DNA from: Bacteroidota bacterium
GTDB lineage: Bacteria > Bacteroidota > Bacteroidia > SXHM01
NCBI GenBank assembly: GCA_947479755.1
Contig: CANKAM010000005.1
Coordinates: 1 to 52,186 of the forward strand
Length of the DNA stretch: 52,186 nt
Direction: 5' to 3'
The notes beneath the pieces are model-generated. The model ran no database searches. It had not been told where the DNA came from and saw only the letters and a program-made list of their open reading frames with translations. Within the stretch, counting starts at the first letter, position 1, and every line of letters begins with the position of its first letter. The position numbers and the translations under genes were made by a program. Positions 43,408 through 52,186 of the stretch are shown in pieces.

Positions 43408-44553
43408 ATGGAAACTACCATGAAGAAAATACAAATGGTTGACTTGAAAACCCAGTATGAGCATATTAAAACTGAGGTAGATGCAGCCATTCAAAATGTA
43501 ATTAATAACACAACATTTATTAATGGTCCGGAAGTAAAATCTTTTCAGGCTGAACTGGAGAAATACCTGGGCGTAAAACATGTTATTCCCTGCGCCAATG
43601 GAACAGATGCTTTGCAGATTGCCATGATGGCTCTAAATCTGCAACTGGGTGATGAGGTAATTACTGCCAACTTTACTTACGTAGCAACTGCGGAAGTTAT
43701 TGCGCTACTGAAATTAACTCCGGTATTGGTAGAAGTAAATCCCGATACCTTTACCATTGACCCTGCTGCAATTGAAAAGGCAATAACTCCTAAAACAAAA
43801 GCCATTGTTCCCGTTCACCTTTACGGACAGTGTGCCGACATGGAAACCATTATGAAAATTGCCCGCAAACACAACCTGTTTGTAATTGAAGATGTGGCGC
43901 AGGCAATAGGTGCTGACTATACGTTTGCTGATGGCAAAAAAGTAAAAGGGGGAACAATAGGAACTGTAGGCTGCACTTCTTTCTTCCCATCTAAGAATTT
44001 AGGTTGTTATGGTGATGGAGGTGCAATGTACACCAATGACGATAAACTTGCTGCACGTTTGCGCATTATTGCCAACCACGGACAATCTGTACAATATATT
44101 CATGATGATATTGGAGTAAACTCGCGCCTTGACAGTATACAGGCAGCAGTATTGAGAGTAAAACTGAAACACCTTGATGAATATGCTGCAGCCCGAAATA
44201 AAGTGGCTGACTATTATGATAAAGCATTTGCAAATAATCCTAAAATAAAAACACCAGCACGTGCTAAAAACTCAACCCATGTTTTTCATCAATACACATT
44301 GGTGTTAAATGGTGTTGACCGCACACAACTGAAAGAATTCTTAGCTAGCAAAGATATTCCTGCAATGATTTATTATCCAAAGCCATTGCATCATCAGAAG
44401 GCGTATGCAAATTCTGCATTTAAAGATTCAGATTTCCAAACAACTATTCACTTATGTAAAAACGTAATCTCATTACCAATGCATACAGAGATGGATAACG
44501 AAACACTTTCTTATATCACTGAAAACGTTTTGAAATTTGTAAATAAATCATAG
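43408..44553 (+). CDS. DegT/DnrJ/EryC1/StrS-family PLP aminotransferase
   Basis: About 381 residues from ATG 43408 (METTMKKIQMVDLKTQYEHI). Features of the sugar aminotransferase family are NGTDALQIAMMALNLQLGDE, ANFTYVATAEVIALLKLTPV, PVHLYGQCADMETI, EDVAQAIGADY and the PLP-binding Lys in FFPSKNLGCYGDGGAMYT (about residue 196). Later parts include RLDSIQAAVLRVKLKHL and MIYYPKPLHHQKAY. It transfers an amino group to a nucleotide keto-sugar, probably a UDP-sugar for surface glycans. The neighbouring ugd and UDP-xylose synthase genes fit that role. The exact sugar cannot be told. Confidence 0.93.
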   Translation: METTMKKIQMVDLKTQYEHIKTEVDAAIQNVINNTTFINGPEVKSFQAELEKYLGVKHVIPCANGTDALQIAMMALNLQLGDEVITANFTYVATAEVIALLKLTPVLVEVNPDTFTIDPAAIEKAITPKTKAIVPVHLYGQCADMETIMKIARKHNLFVIEDVAQAIGADYTFADGKKVKGGTIGTVGCTSFFPSKNLGCYGDGGAMYTNDDKLAARLRIIANHGQSVQYIHDDIGVNSRLDSIQAAVLRVKLKHLDEYAAARNKVADYYDKAFANNPKIKTPARAKNSTHVFHQYTLVLNGVDRTQLKEFLASKDIPAMIYYPKPLHHQKAYANSAFKDSDFQTTIHLCKNVISLPMHTEMDNETLSYITENVLKFVNKS

Positions 44554-44557
44554 AACT

Positions 44558-44619
44558 GTCACCCTGAGCGTAGTCGAAGGGCTATGATAATTGATGCTTC
44601 GACTTCGCTCAGTATGACA
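44558..44619. repeat. REP-like repeat pair between aminotransferase and ugd
   Basis: GTCACCCTGAGCGTAGTCGA plus AGGGC (44558-44582), and the facing unit GATGCTTCGACTTCGCTCAG plus TATGACA (44593-44619). The second unit matches 51968-51994 inside the last protease gene with 3 mismatches in 27 bases. Confidence 0.75.
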
Positions 44620-44653
44620 TACTCAAATTAAATCATTGACAAATTAATTAAAG

Positions 44654-46003
44654 ATGAACATAGCAGTTGTAGGAACAGGATACGTTGGATTGGTTACCGG
44701 AACTTGTTTTGCCGAAACGGGAAACAATGTTATCTGCGTAGACATTGATGTAGAGAAAGTACGCAAGATGCAGGACGGCATTGTGCCGATTTATGAACCG
44801 CACCTAGATGTGATTTTTGAGCGCAACATCAAACAAGGTCGTTTAGCTTTCACTACCAATCTTGCTGAAGCCATTGAAAATGCAAAAGTGATTTTCCTTG
44901 CGCTGCCAACACCTCCGGGCGAAGATGGCTCTGCCGACCTCTCTTATATTTTAGGTGTGGCGGATGATTTAGGCAAGCTCATTAAAGATTACAAAGTTAT
45001 TGTTGACAAGAGCACCGTACCCGTTGGAACTGCCGAGAAAGTTCGCGTGGCGATTGCAAAGAACGCTAAAGTTGAATTTGATGTGGTAAGCAATCCCGAA
45101 TTTTTGCGTGAGGGTTTTGCAGTAGATGATTTTATGAAACCCGACCGCGTTGTTATCGGAACAAGTTCAGAGAAAGCAAAACACATTATGGGTGATTTAT
45201 TCAAGCCGTATGTGCGCCAGGGAAATCCGGTGATATTTATGGACGAGAAAAGTGCGGAGCTTACTAAATACGCTGCCAACGCTTTTCTTGCAACAAAAAT
45301 TACCTTCATGAACGAGATTGCAAATCTTTGCGAACTGTTAGGCGCTGATGTAGATAAAGTGCGCATAGGCATTGGCTCTGACGACCGCATCGGAAAACGT
45401 TTTCTTTTTCCGGGCATTGGTTATGGCGGAAGCTGTTTCCCGAAAGATGTGCAGGCCATTGCAAAATCGGCAAGTGATGTGGGCTACAACTTTGCCCTGT
45501 TGCAAGCGGTGATGGAAGTAAACGAGAAACAGAAAACCATTATCGTTCCTAAAATTCTGGAATACTTTGGTGGTTCGTTAAAAGGAAAAAAGATTGCATT
45601 GTGGGGATTGGCCTTTAAGCCCGATACCGATGATATCCGCGAAGCACCTGCGCTTTATATTATTGAAGAATTGCTGAAAGCCGGTGCGGAAGTAACTGCC
45701 TTTGACCCCGAAGCAATGAACAACGTAAAGAAGCTGTTGGGAACAAAAATAAACTTCACCGAAAGCCATTACGATGCGCTTACTGATGCCGATGCGCTTG
45801 TTATAGCAACCGAGTGGCAGCTTTTCCGCAATCCTGACTTTGATAAAATTACTGCTGCATTAAAGAACAAAGTAATTTTTGACGGACGCAATTTATACGA
45901 CAATCAAAGCATGAAAGAACTTGGTTTCACCTATTACAGCATAGGACGCGAAGCCGTAAACAGCCTCACCCTTCCCTCTCCAAAGGAGAGGGTTAAATCC
46001 TAA
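44654..46003 (+). CDS. ugd: UDP-glucose 6-dehydrogenase
   Basis: 449 residues. The NAD-binding motif is AVVGTGYVGLVTGTCFAETG, and TPPGEDGSADLSYI is the Ugd signature. Later come VDKSTVPVGTAEKVR, SNPEFLREGFAVDDFMKPDR and the catalytic Cys in GIGYGGSCFPKD (about residue 260). The C-terminal domain has LWGLAFKPDTDDIREAPALY and ends IFDGRNLYDNQSMKELGFTY. It oxidises UDP-glucose to UDP-glucuronate. The normal end is near YYSIGREAVN; the last 13 residues (SLTLPSPKERVKS) come from a palindromic repeat (45965-46000). The next gene starts 3 bp after the stop. Confidence 0.96.
   Translation: MNIAVVGTGYVGLVTGTCFAETGNNVICVDIDVEKVRKMQDGIVPIYEPHLDVIFERNIKQGRLAFTTNLAEAIENAKVIFLALPTPPGEDGSADLSYILGVADDLGKLIKDYKVIVDKSTVPVGTAEKVRVAIAKNAKVEFDVVSNPEFLREGFAVDDFMKPDRVVIGTSSEKAKHIMGDLFKPYVRQGNPVIFMDEKSAELTKYAANAFLATKITFMNEIANLCELLGADVDKVRIGIGSDDRIGKRFLFPGIGYGGSCFPKDVQAIAKSASDVGYNFALLQAVMEVNEKQKTIIVPKILEYFGGSLKGKKIALWGLAFKPDTDDIREAPALYIIEELLKAGAEVTAFDPEAMNNVKKLLGTKINFTESHYDALTDADALVIATEWQLFRNPDFDKITAALKNKVIFDGRNLYDNQSMKELGFTYYSIGREAVNSLTLPSPKERVKS
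45965..46000. repeat. Palindromic repeat forming the 3' end of ugd
   Basis: CCCTCTCC (45974-45981) and GGAGAGGG (45985-45992) are perfect arms around AAA, preceded by CTCACCCTT and followed by TTAAATCC. From memory this is a very common intergenic element in Bacteroidota. Here it is translated. Confidence 0.65.
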
Positions 46004-46006
46004 GAT

Positions 46007-46957
46007 ATGTCTGAAAGAAAAAGAATATTAATTACCGGAGCTGCGGGCTTCCTTGGTTCACACCTGTGCGACCGGTTTATAAAAGAAGGGTATCATGTAA
46101 TTGGCATGGACAACCTGATTACAGGAAGCCTCAGCAACATTGAGCATCTGTTCAAGTTAGAGCAGTTTGAGTTCTATCATCATGATGTTTCTAAGTTTGT
46201 GTTTGTGCCGGGCAAGCTGGATTATATTCTGCACTTTGCTTCGCCTGCAAGCCCTATTGATTACTTGAAAATTCCCATCCAGACCTTGAAAGTAGGTTCG
46301 CTGGGAACACACAACCTGCTTGGTTTGGCCCGCGCCAAAAAAGCACGCATGTTAATCGCTTCTACTTCTGAAGTGTATGGCGACCCGAATGTGCATCCGC
46401 AAAACGAGGATTACTGGGGCAATGTAAACCCCATCGGTCCGCGCGGTGTGTATGATGAGGCTAAGCGTTTTCAGGAAGCTATTACCATGGCTTACCATAC
46501 CTATCACCAATTGGAAACACGCATTATCCGCATCTTTAATACGTATGGCCCACGCATGCGTTTAGATGATGGTCGCGCCCTGCCTGCCTTTATGGGTCAG
46601 GCTTTGCGCGGACAAGACATCACCGTTTTTGGTGATGGCAGTCAAACCCGCTCGTTCTGCTATGTAGATGATTTGGTGGAAGGTATTTGCCGACTGCTGC
46701 TGAGCGATTACGCTAACCCTGTAAACATAGGCAACCCTGATGAAATTACCATCAAACAATTTGCTGAAGAAATTATTGCTTTAACGGGAACCAAACAAAA
46801 GATAATCTATAACCCTCTGCCTACTGACGACCCTAAACAGCGCAGACCCGATATTACCCGCGCTCAACAAATCCTTGGCTGGGAACCTAAAGTTCAGCGC
46901 AAAGAGGGATTGAAAATCACGTACGATTACTTTAAGAATTTGCCGGAGTTCAAATAG
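46007..46957 (+). CDS. UDP-glucuronate decarboxylase (UDP-xylose synthase), extended SDR
   Basis: 316 residues. The Rossmann motif is [20 protein letters not shown], followed by [14 protein letters not shown] and [20 protein letters not shown], the last a hallmark of UXS. Active-site elements are [20 protein letters not shown] and [10 protein letters not shown] (Tyr and Lys), with [20 protein letters not shown] and [19 protein letters not shown]. It turns UDP-glucuronate, the product of the gene in front, into UDP-xylose. Together they give the route UDP-glucose to UDP-glucuronate to UDP-xylose. A strong hairpin terminator follows. Confidence 0.94.
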   Translation: MSERKRILITGAAGFLGSHLCDRFIKEGYHVIGMDNLITGSLSNIEHLFKLEQFEFYHHDVSKFVFVPGKLDYILHFASPASPIDYLKIPIQTLKVGSLGTHNLLGLARAKKARMLIASTSEVYGDPNVHPQNEDYWGNVNPIGPRGVYDEAKRFQEAITMAYHTYHQLETRIIRIFNTYGPRMRLDDGRALPAFMGQALRGQDITVFGDGSQTRSFCYVDDLVEGICRLLLSDYANPVNIGNPDEITIKQFAEEIIALTGTKQKIIYNPLPTDDPKQRRPDITRAQQILGWEPKVQRKEGLKITYDYFKNLPEFK

Positions 46958-46976
46958 TAAGAACTGAAAATTATAA

Positions 46977-47006
46977 CTAAGAAAGGCGCTGTTGCGCCTT
47001 TCTTAG
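46977..47006 (+). terminator. Terminator of the ugd operon
   Basis: CTAAGAAAGGCGC (46977-46989) and GCGCCTTTCTTAG (46994-47006) form a perfect 13-bp stem around TGTT, followed by TTTAG. Confidence 0.85.
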
Positions 47007-47081
47007 TTTAGCTGTTATTTCATTTATATATCAACAGATAAACAAGGCTAATTGACGAAAATAATCGGTGGAAAACATTTA

Positions 47082-47112
47082 TTGTAAATCTGTGTTTTAT
47101 CATTTACGTTTG
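47082..47112 (+). promoter_or_regulatory. Promoter of the M43 protease gene
   Basis: TTG (47082-47084) and TACGTTTG (47105-47112, exact TAnnTTTG) lie 20 bases apart, as expected. The predicted transcript starts about 17 bases before the ATG at 47136. Confidence 0.65.
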
Positions 47113-47135
47113 CACGTACTATTTTAAAAACCACA

Positions 47136-49247
47136 ATGAAGAAACTTTACATCGCACTCCTCCTTCTCACCTTCTCACTCTCTAACATTCTCACCTCTTC
47201 AGCACAGCAAGCTACCTGCGCCACCGTTACGGTTAGTCAGGCACTGGAAGCAATTGATGCAACCTATGCCCGCGAACGCGAAGACATGATTACAGGCCGC
47301 GAACAACGTATTCAGAATTATTTAAACAACCGCGAAACGCAGGTGTTGAGAAAAATATCGGTGGTAGTGCACGTTGTTTACAATGGCAGTACAGAGAACG
47401 TTTCCGATGCATTGATTGCTGATATGATTCAAACGCTAAATGAAGACTTCCGCAGACAAAATGCAGATGCTTCTTCTACTCGTTCTATTTTTCAGTCGGT
47501 TGCCACCGATGCGCAGATTGAATTTTGTTTAGACCAAACCATACGCGTAGCTACCACAGAAGATTGCTACAGTACCTCCACCGAAACCAACAAAATGAAA
47601 TACACCAATCAGGGTGGATCCAATGCCGTTGACCCTGCCCATTTTCTCAACATCTGGATAGTGGACATTTGCGGAGGCACCAACTCCGGTACTGCGGGCT
47701 ATGCATATCTTCCTACATTCGGAATGGTAGGTTCAGCTAATGATGGTCTTGTGCTGGATTACAGTTTAGGAATGGGAAGCGGAAGCAGAACAGCAACCCA
47801 TGAAATAGGACACTACTTTAACCTCTGCCACACCTGGAGTTGTGATGATAGCCCCGGCTGTTCTAACGATGATGGATTTTCTGACACTCCACAATCATAT
47901 CAGGAAAACTACAACACCTTTTCTAATTGTTTTGATCCTAACGTAAATAGCTGCACCAGCGGAAATCCTGACCTTCCGGATCAAACCGAAAACTTTATGG
48001 ACTATGCTGCCTGCCCTAACATGTTTACTATACAACAGGCAGCTGAAATGAATTCAATATTGAGCAACGAGCGCGCTGACTTATTGGCTTCAACGGGTTG
48101 CAGTTCACAATCAGGCGGGGCACCCGTAACTGATTTTGTGGGCAACCCAACATCAGGCACACCGGGAACCAATGTTCAGTTCACCGACCTCAGCACCAAC
48201 GCACCTACCTCATGGGCATGGAATTTTGGCGACCCGGGAAGCGGTGGTTTAAACACCTCCACATCACAAAATCCGGCACACACTTACGCTAACGTTGGAT
48301 TGTACACTGTTACACTCACCGCCACCAACGGCACCGGAAGTGATGGCGAAACAAAAACCAATTACATCAACATCAGCACAGGCGGTGGAGGAACCGGTGC
48401 CTGCGATACCATCTGGAATCCTGCTGCCGACCCTAATACAACATGGACACTATATCCTGCACAGGGCGGTGGTTATATCAGCGGAAACAATGCCTACAGT
48501 GATGTTGCAAAGGCAGAATCCTACACTCCTGTAAACTCAACTTCCTACATCTCTGACATTATTGTTTACATCGGTGATATCATCAACACTTCTGGCGATC
48601 CTAACTCTGCTCTTGCATTTGTTATTTACAACATGGACGGAACCGGAACTTCAACTACAGGAACCGTTGCCGCACCTAACACCATACTCGGAGCTGGAAG
48701 TATTGCACTATCACAACTTACTTCTGCCAATCCTATATTAATAGGAATGCCAAGCACAGTTACCGTTACCGGACCTTATGCTGTTGGCGTTGATTTCAGT
48801 TTGTTAAGCGCAGGTGATTCTGTTGCTATTGTTACTACTACTGATGGCGATGGAGGTGGTTCTGAGCGCTCATGGGAACAATGGTCAGACGGCACATGGC
48901 ATACCATGCTTGAACCCAATTCATGGGAATTAGACCTTGACTTTGTGCTTATTCCTATTGAGTGCGACCAACTGCCCGTTGGCATTGAAACCAAAGTGGA
49001 AGCCAATGAGTTTTACATTTTCCCTAACCCTGCAAACAATGTGTTGAATGTGGTTTCGGGTTCTGATTTGAGTAACACTTCTGTTCTGTCTATCATTGAT
49101 ATTTCAGGGCAAGTGATATCACAAACAATACTCACCAATCGCCAGTCGGCAATTGATGTATCGCAACTGGCAGCAGGAATTTATTTCGCAAAACTATCGT
49201 CTGCTGTAACAACAAACACACTTAAATTCATTATCACAGAAAAATAA
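47136..49247 (+). CDS. T9SS-secreted M43 (pappalysin/cytophagalysin) metalloprotease with PKD domain
   Basis: 703 residues. Signal peptide MKKLYIALLLLTFSLSNIL ends near SSAQQ. The M43 catalytic domain has the zinc motif HEIGHYFNLCH (HExxHxxxxxH, about residue 222) followed by TW, disulfide-rich loops (CDDSPGCSNDDG) and NFMDYAACPNMFT with the Met-turn. A PKD domain lies at about 331-405 (AWNFGDPG ... HTYANVGLYTVTLTATN). Then comes a domain of about 190 residues (421-612) shared with the next protease, and a type A sorting domain (FYIFPNPANNVLNVVSGSDL ... GIYFAKLSS). It is a secreted protease delivered by T9SS. Confidence 0.93.
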   Translation: MKKLYIALLLLTFSLSNILTSSAQQATCATVTVSQALEAIDATYAREREDMITGREQRIQNYLNNRETQVLRKISVVVHVVYNGSTENVSDALIADMIQTLNEDFRRQNADASSTRSIFQSVATDAQIEFCLDQTIRVATTEDCYSTSTETNKMKYTNQGGSNAVDPAHFLNIWIVDICGGTNSGTAGYAYLPTFGMVGSANDGLVLDYSLGMGSGSRTATHEIGHYFNLCHTWSCDDSPGCSNDDGFSDTPQSYQENYNTFSNCFDPNVNSCTSGNPDLPDQTENFMDYAACPNMFTIQQAAEMNSILSNERADLLASTGCSSQSGGAPVTDFVGNPTSGTPGTNVQFTDLSTNAPTSWAWNFGDPGSGGLNTSTSQNPAHTYANVGLYTVTLTATNGTGSDGETKTNYINISTGGGGTGACDTIWNPAADPNTTWTLYPAQGGGYISGNNAYSDVAKAESYTPVNSTSYISDIIVYIGDIINTSGDPNSALAFVIYNMDGTGTSTTGTVAAPNTILGAGSIALSQLTSANPILIGMPSTVTVTGPYAVGVDFSLLSAGDSVAIVTTTDGDGGGSERSWEQWSDGTWHTMLEPNSWELDLDFVLIPIECDQLPVGIETKVEANEFYIFPNPANNVLNVVSGSDLSNTSVLSIIDISGQVISQTILTNRQSAIDVSQLAAGIYFAKLSSAVTTNTLKFIITEK

Positions 49248-49249
49248 AC

Positions 49250-49308
49250 GTCACACTGAACTTGTTTCAGTGTCCCATCAGGAGATGCCGAAACAAGTTC
49301 GGCATGAC
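49250..49308. repeat. REP-like repeat pair between the two proteases
   Basis: GTCACACTGAACTTGTTTCA plus GTGTC (49250-49274) and GATGCCGAAACAAGTTCGGC plus ATGAC (49284-49308). Each unit is itself a small hairpin and the two face each other. It probably also acts as a terminator or stabiliser for the M43 transcript. Confidence 0.75.
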
Positions 49309-49321
49309 TAAACAAAAAAAC

Positions 49322-52186
49322 ATGAACAAACATTCTAAATTCATTACAGCCCTTGCAGTTATCTGCGTAGGCTTTTTTTCTTCTTCGTTTGCACAAATCA
49401 GCACCGGAGGACAGCCACTGAGTTTCAATCCCATCTTTCAACTATCGGATAACGATATTCCCGAAGAAGTGATTGCCAGCCTTGACCGCAACCGACTCCG
49501 TGACGAGGATATAGAAAATGAAACCAAAGGAAAAGTTCCGCGCTTTGCAAAACTGGTTCCTGCCAATTTCAACCTCACGAACTCAGGTGTATGGACAAAC
49601 CTACCAAATGGCGACAAAGTATGGCGCTTAAAAATTATTGCAGATGAAGCCTTGGCAACAACTCTTTTTTACGATGATTTTTTTCTGCCGCCTGGAGCTG
49701 AATTGTATATCTGGAATGAAGGCCGCAAACAGGTAATTGGCGGCTACACTGATTTCAATAATCACGAGAGCCACACTTTTGCTACAGAGATTGTTTACGG
49801 CACAACCTGCTACCTTGAGTATGTAGAGCCCTCTTCACATGCCGGAGAAGGTAAAATAAACATCTCGCATGTAGGTTATGCTTACCGCTATATTTACGAC
49901 CCATCAAAAGATTTGCGAGGTGGCGATGCCTGCGAAGTGGATGTTAACTGCTCACCCGAAGGCAATAACTGGCAGGACGAAAAAAAAGGAGTGGTGCGTA
50001 TTCTTGTTGTGGAAGGCAGCGGCCAGGGCTATTGTTCAGGCTCGTTGGTTAACAATACCAGTCTTAATTGTGTGCCATACGTACTTACAGCATTGCACTG
50101 TGGGGCTTCTGCAACCGCAAATAATTTCAACCAGTGGGTATTCTATTTTAATATGGAGCGCAGTGGTTGCAATGTAAACGGAAGTTTTTCAACCTCAAGC
50201 ACTGTAACCGGTTGTGCTAAAAAAGCCGACAGCAACGATGGGGGAAACATTACTGGTTCAGATTTTCTATTGCTGCAACTTAATAACACTATTCCATCTG
50301 GTTACAACCCCTATTGGAACGGATGGAATGCAAACAACACTGCCAGCTCATCGGGTGTAGGAATTCACCATCCGGCTGGTGACCCTAAGAAAATCTCCAC
50401 TTATACTTCTGCACTTACTTCTGCTACCTATGCAGGAACAAATGCCAACACCCACTGGCAAGTAGTATGGGCAGGGACTACAAACGGACACGGTGTTACT
50501 GAAGGCGGCTCATCAGGCTCGCCTATCTTCAACAGCTCAGGATTAATAGTAGGGCATCTTTCAGGCGGAAGTTCTTATTGCAACGCACTTACTGCACCTG
50601 ACTTGTATGGCAAAATATCTTACGACTGGACACAAAACAGCAACACCACCGGCCAAAAATTAAAAGCATGGTTAGATCCCGGAAACACAGGCGCCCTAAC
50701 CCTTGCCGGAACGTATGCCCCCTGCACACCAACCATTGCGCTGGATGCAGGCATTTCAGCAATCGTTGCTCCTTCCGGCAGTTCATGCGCTACAAGCATC
50801 ACTCCTATTGTAACGCTTAAGAATTTTGGATCTACCACACTTACTGCTGTTACCATTACAACAACTGTGGATGGCGGTGCTTCTGTTAATTACTCCTGGA
50901 CAGGCTCCTTAGCTACCAATGCCACGGCAAACGTTACACTTCCTGTAAGAACAGTTACCGCAGGGGCTCATACGTTTAATGCAACTACTGCATCGCCTAA
51001 CGGTGGAGCGGATGCGAATAACACCAACAATTCATCCTCCTCTTCCTTCACGGTTACGGTAGCCAACAATAATGCTTACCTGATTCTGAATACCGACAAC
51101 AGCGGCAGCCAGACTACCTGGCAAATACGCGATGGAAGCAACACCGTAGTGGCGAGCGGTGGCTCTTACGGTAACAACCAGCAATATGTAAGTGAAATTT
51201 GTTTGAACACCGGCTGCTACACCTTCACCATTTATGATTCAGGTAGCAACGGTATTTGCTGCAACAACGGTACAGGTTCTTATTCATTAGGTGATGGCGA
51301 AGGCATTGACCTTATTACAGGCAGCAACTTTACCGCCAGCGAAAGCACAGCTTTTTGCCTGTATGCTGCCGGCACCTGCGATACCATTGTGCAAACCAAT
51401 TTTGCCAACGGAACTCCTGTTATTTATGGTGCTACTTCAGGCTACATAAGCGGCTCTAATAATTATGGCGACAAAGAAAAAGCACAGGTGTTTGATGTAA
51501 CCACACCCGTATATGTGCAAGATGTTATTGTTTGGTTTGGCGCCAAAGAATATGTTTCAGGTAATGCCAACAGCAAAGTAACGGTAAACCTGCGTCAGGC
51601 AAACGGTACAGGAACAGCTACAACCGGAACGGTGAACACCGCACCGGGCACGCTGCTTGCCACTAAAGATTTATTGATTACACGCATTGATACCTCAGGC
51701 TTTTTTAATAAAATTTCATTTACATCACCTGTGCTCATAAGCGCTGATTATGCAGTAGGCGTGAACTTTACCACACTCGGAACTAATGATCAGGTGGGTG
51801 TTGTTTCCAGCACCGATGGTGATGCAAACTTAACACAGCTTGCCTGGGAAATGTGGAGCGATAATACCTGGCACAGCATGCTCTCGGCATGGACAACAGC
51901 CATTAATGGTGATATTGATTTGGGTATTTTTCCAATTGAATGCCCTAACCTTGTTACGGGTGTTGAAGATGCTTCGACTACGCTCAGCACGACATTCTAT
52001 GTGTTTCCAAATCCGGCAACGGATAAGTTGACTGTTGTTTTTGAGTCCACAGTCAATAGTCCACAGTCCATGGTGAACATACTGAACACAACAGGGCAAT
52101 TGGTTTATCAGCAATCAATGAACAGTCAGCAATCAACTATTGATGTTTCCAACCTTGCAAGTGGTGTATATTTTGTGCAGGTTGTT
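49322..52186 (+). CDS. T9SS-secreted trypsin-like serine protease, lysyl-endopeptidase type (3' end beyond window)
   Basis: 955 codons from ATG 49322 to the right edge without a stop. Signal peptide ALAVICVGFFSSSFAQ. A prodomain-like beta region is followed by the chymotrypsin-fold catalytic domain with His in LTALHCGA (about 258), Asp in SDFLLLQL (about 314) and Ser in TEGGSSGSPIF (about 400). This order and the Cys-rich loops match Achromobacter-type lysyl endopeptidases. CARDB-like and CYTFTIYDSGSNGICC regions follow, then the domain shared with the M43 protease (about 683-880), then a type A sorting domain (FYVFPNPATDKLTVVFE ... GVYFVQVV). Repeat DNA is embedded near the sorting domain. 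Only a few C-terminal residues are likely missing. Confidence 0.9.
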   Translation, partial: MNKHSKFITALAVICVGFFSSSFAQISTGGQPLSFNPIFQLSDNDIPEEVIASLDRNRLRDEDIENETKGKVPRFAKLVPANFNLTNSGVWTNLPNGDKVWRLKIIADEALATTLFYDDFFLPPGAELYIWNEGRKQVIGGYTDFNNHESHTFATEIVYGTTCYLEYVEPSSHAGEGKINISHVGYAYRYIYDPSKDLRGGDACEVDVNCSPEGNNWQDEKKGVVRILVVEGSGQGYCSGSLVNNTSLNCVPYVLTALHCGASATANNFNQWVFYFNMERSGCNVNGSFSTSSTVTGCAKKADSNDGGNITGSDFLLLQLNNTIPSGYNPYWNGWNANNTASSSGVGIHHPAGDPKKISTYTSALTSATYAGTNANTHWQVVWAGTTNGHGVTEGGSSGSPIFNSSGLIVGHLSGGSSYCNALTAPDLYGKISYDWTQNSNTTGQKLKAWLDPGNTGALTLAGTYAPCTPTIALDAGISAIVAPSGSSCATSITPIVTLKNFGSTTLTAVTITTTVDGGASVNYSWTGSLATNATANVTLPVRTVTAGAHTFNATTASPNGGADANNTNNSSSSSFTVTVANNNAYLILNTDNSGSQTTWQIRDGSNTVVASGGSYGNNQQYVSEICLNTGCYTFTIYDSGSNGICCNNGTGSYSLGDGEGIDLITGSNFTASESTAFCLYAAGTCDTIVQTNFANGTPVIYGATSGYISGSNNYGDKEKAQVFDVTTPVYVQDVIVWFGAKEYVSGNANSKVTVNLRQANGTGTATTGTVNTAPGTLLATKDLLITRIDTSGFFNKISFTSPVLISADYAVGVNFTTLGTNDQVGVVSSTDGDANLTQLAWEMWSDNTWHSMLSAWTTAINGDIDLGIFPIECPNLVTGVEDASTTLSTTFYVFPNPATDKLTVVFESTVNSPQSMVNILNTTGQLVYQQSMNSQQSTIDVSNLASGVYFVQVV
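51968..51994. repeat. REP-like unit inside the serine protease gene
   Basis: GATGCTTCGACTACGCTCAG plus CACGACA differs from the intergenic unit 44593-44619 at 3 of 27 positions. It encodes DASTTLSTT between the shared domain and the sorting domain. Confidence 0.8.
52044..52073. repeat. AGTCCACAGTC-type repeat inside the sorting domain
   Basis: Two near-copies of AGTCCACAGTC (52044-52054 and 52058-52068) with spacer AAT, followed by CATGG. From memory this word series is frequent between genes in Bacteroidota. It encodes STVNSPQSM within the T9SS domain. Confidence 0.6.

Overview
The window reads as chromosomal DNA of a free-living Bacteroidota. The evidence is secreted proteins with type IX secretion (T9SS) C-terminal domains, a TonB-dependent receptor with an N-terminal carboxypeptidase-regulatory-like domain, a moxR-DUF58-batA operon, a cluster of PpiC/SurA foldases, LytTR and PAS-hybrid signalling, and repeated matches to the Bacteroidota promoter -7 element TAnnTTTG. 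The genus cannot be told from the sequence. No rRNA, tRNA, transposase or CRISPR array was seen.

Layout. 1-3700 (minus): moxR, DUF58, a BatD-like protein and batA, the last running off the left edge. 3859-9568: a small lipoprotein, a GNAT, a DUF167 protein, a peptide-binding lipoprotein, the (p)ppGpp synthetase/hydrolase and smpB. 9569-12008 (minus): LTD lipoprotein, LpxH-like phosphoesterase, glycosyltransferase. 12205-16068: a 1287-residue T9SS protein made of a duplicated module. 16249-20545: accessory region with an uncharacterised 404-residue protein, an LGKQxNS heptad array, a G-rich segment with a quadruplex motif and three AT-rich orphan genes, one with a cold-shock-like N terminus. 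20656-26310: TonB-dependent receptor, orphan PhoB-like regulator, and an ECF sigma factor paired with a membrane anti-sigma/TonB fusion. 26342-28207: endonuclease III, peroxiredoxin, a small Smr protein and two 44-codon single-helix membrane proteins. 28296-35055 (minus): guaB, three PpiC/SurA-type periplasmic foldases and a second moxR. 35285-39207: universal stress protein, GMC oxidoreductase, NfeD-type protease. 39214-43250 (minus): secreted orphan, LytTR regulator, hybrid histidine kinase. 43408-46957: DegT aminotransferase, UDP-glucose dehydrogenase and UDP-glucuronate decarboxylase. 47136-52186: two secreted proteases of different catalytic class that share one uncharacterised domain; the second runs off the right edge.

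Cross-cutting observations. Short dispersed repeats of several families lie between genes, and at four places they have become part of reading frames: the N terminus of the BatD-like protein, the signal peptide of the SurA-like protein, the C terminus of UDP-glucose dehydrogenase, and the linker plus sorting domain of the last protease. The most unusual local systems are the pair of 44-residue membrane proteins with a dyad between them, the LGKQxNS heptad array, the domain shared by the two proteases, and a 16-bp hairpin that would bury the start codon of one foldase gene.
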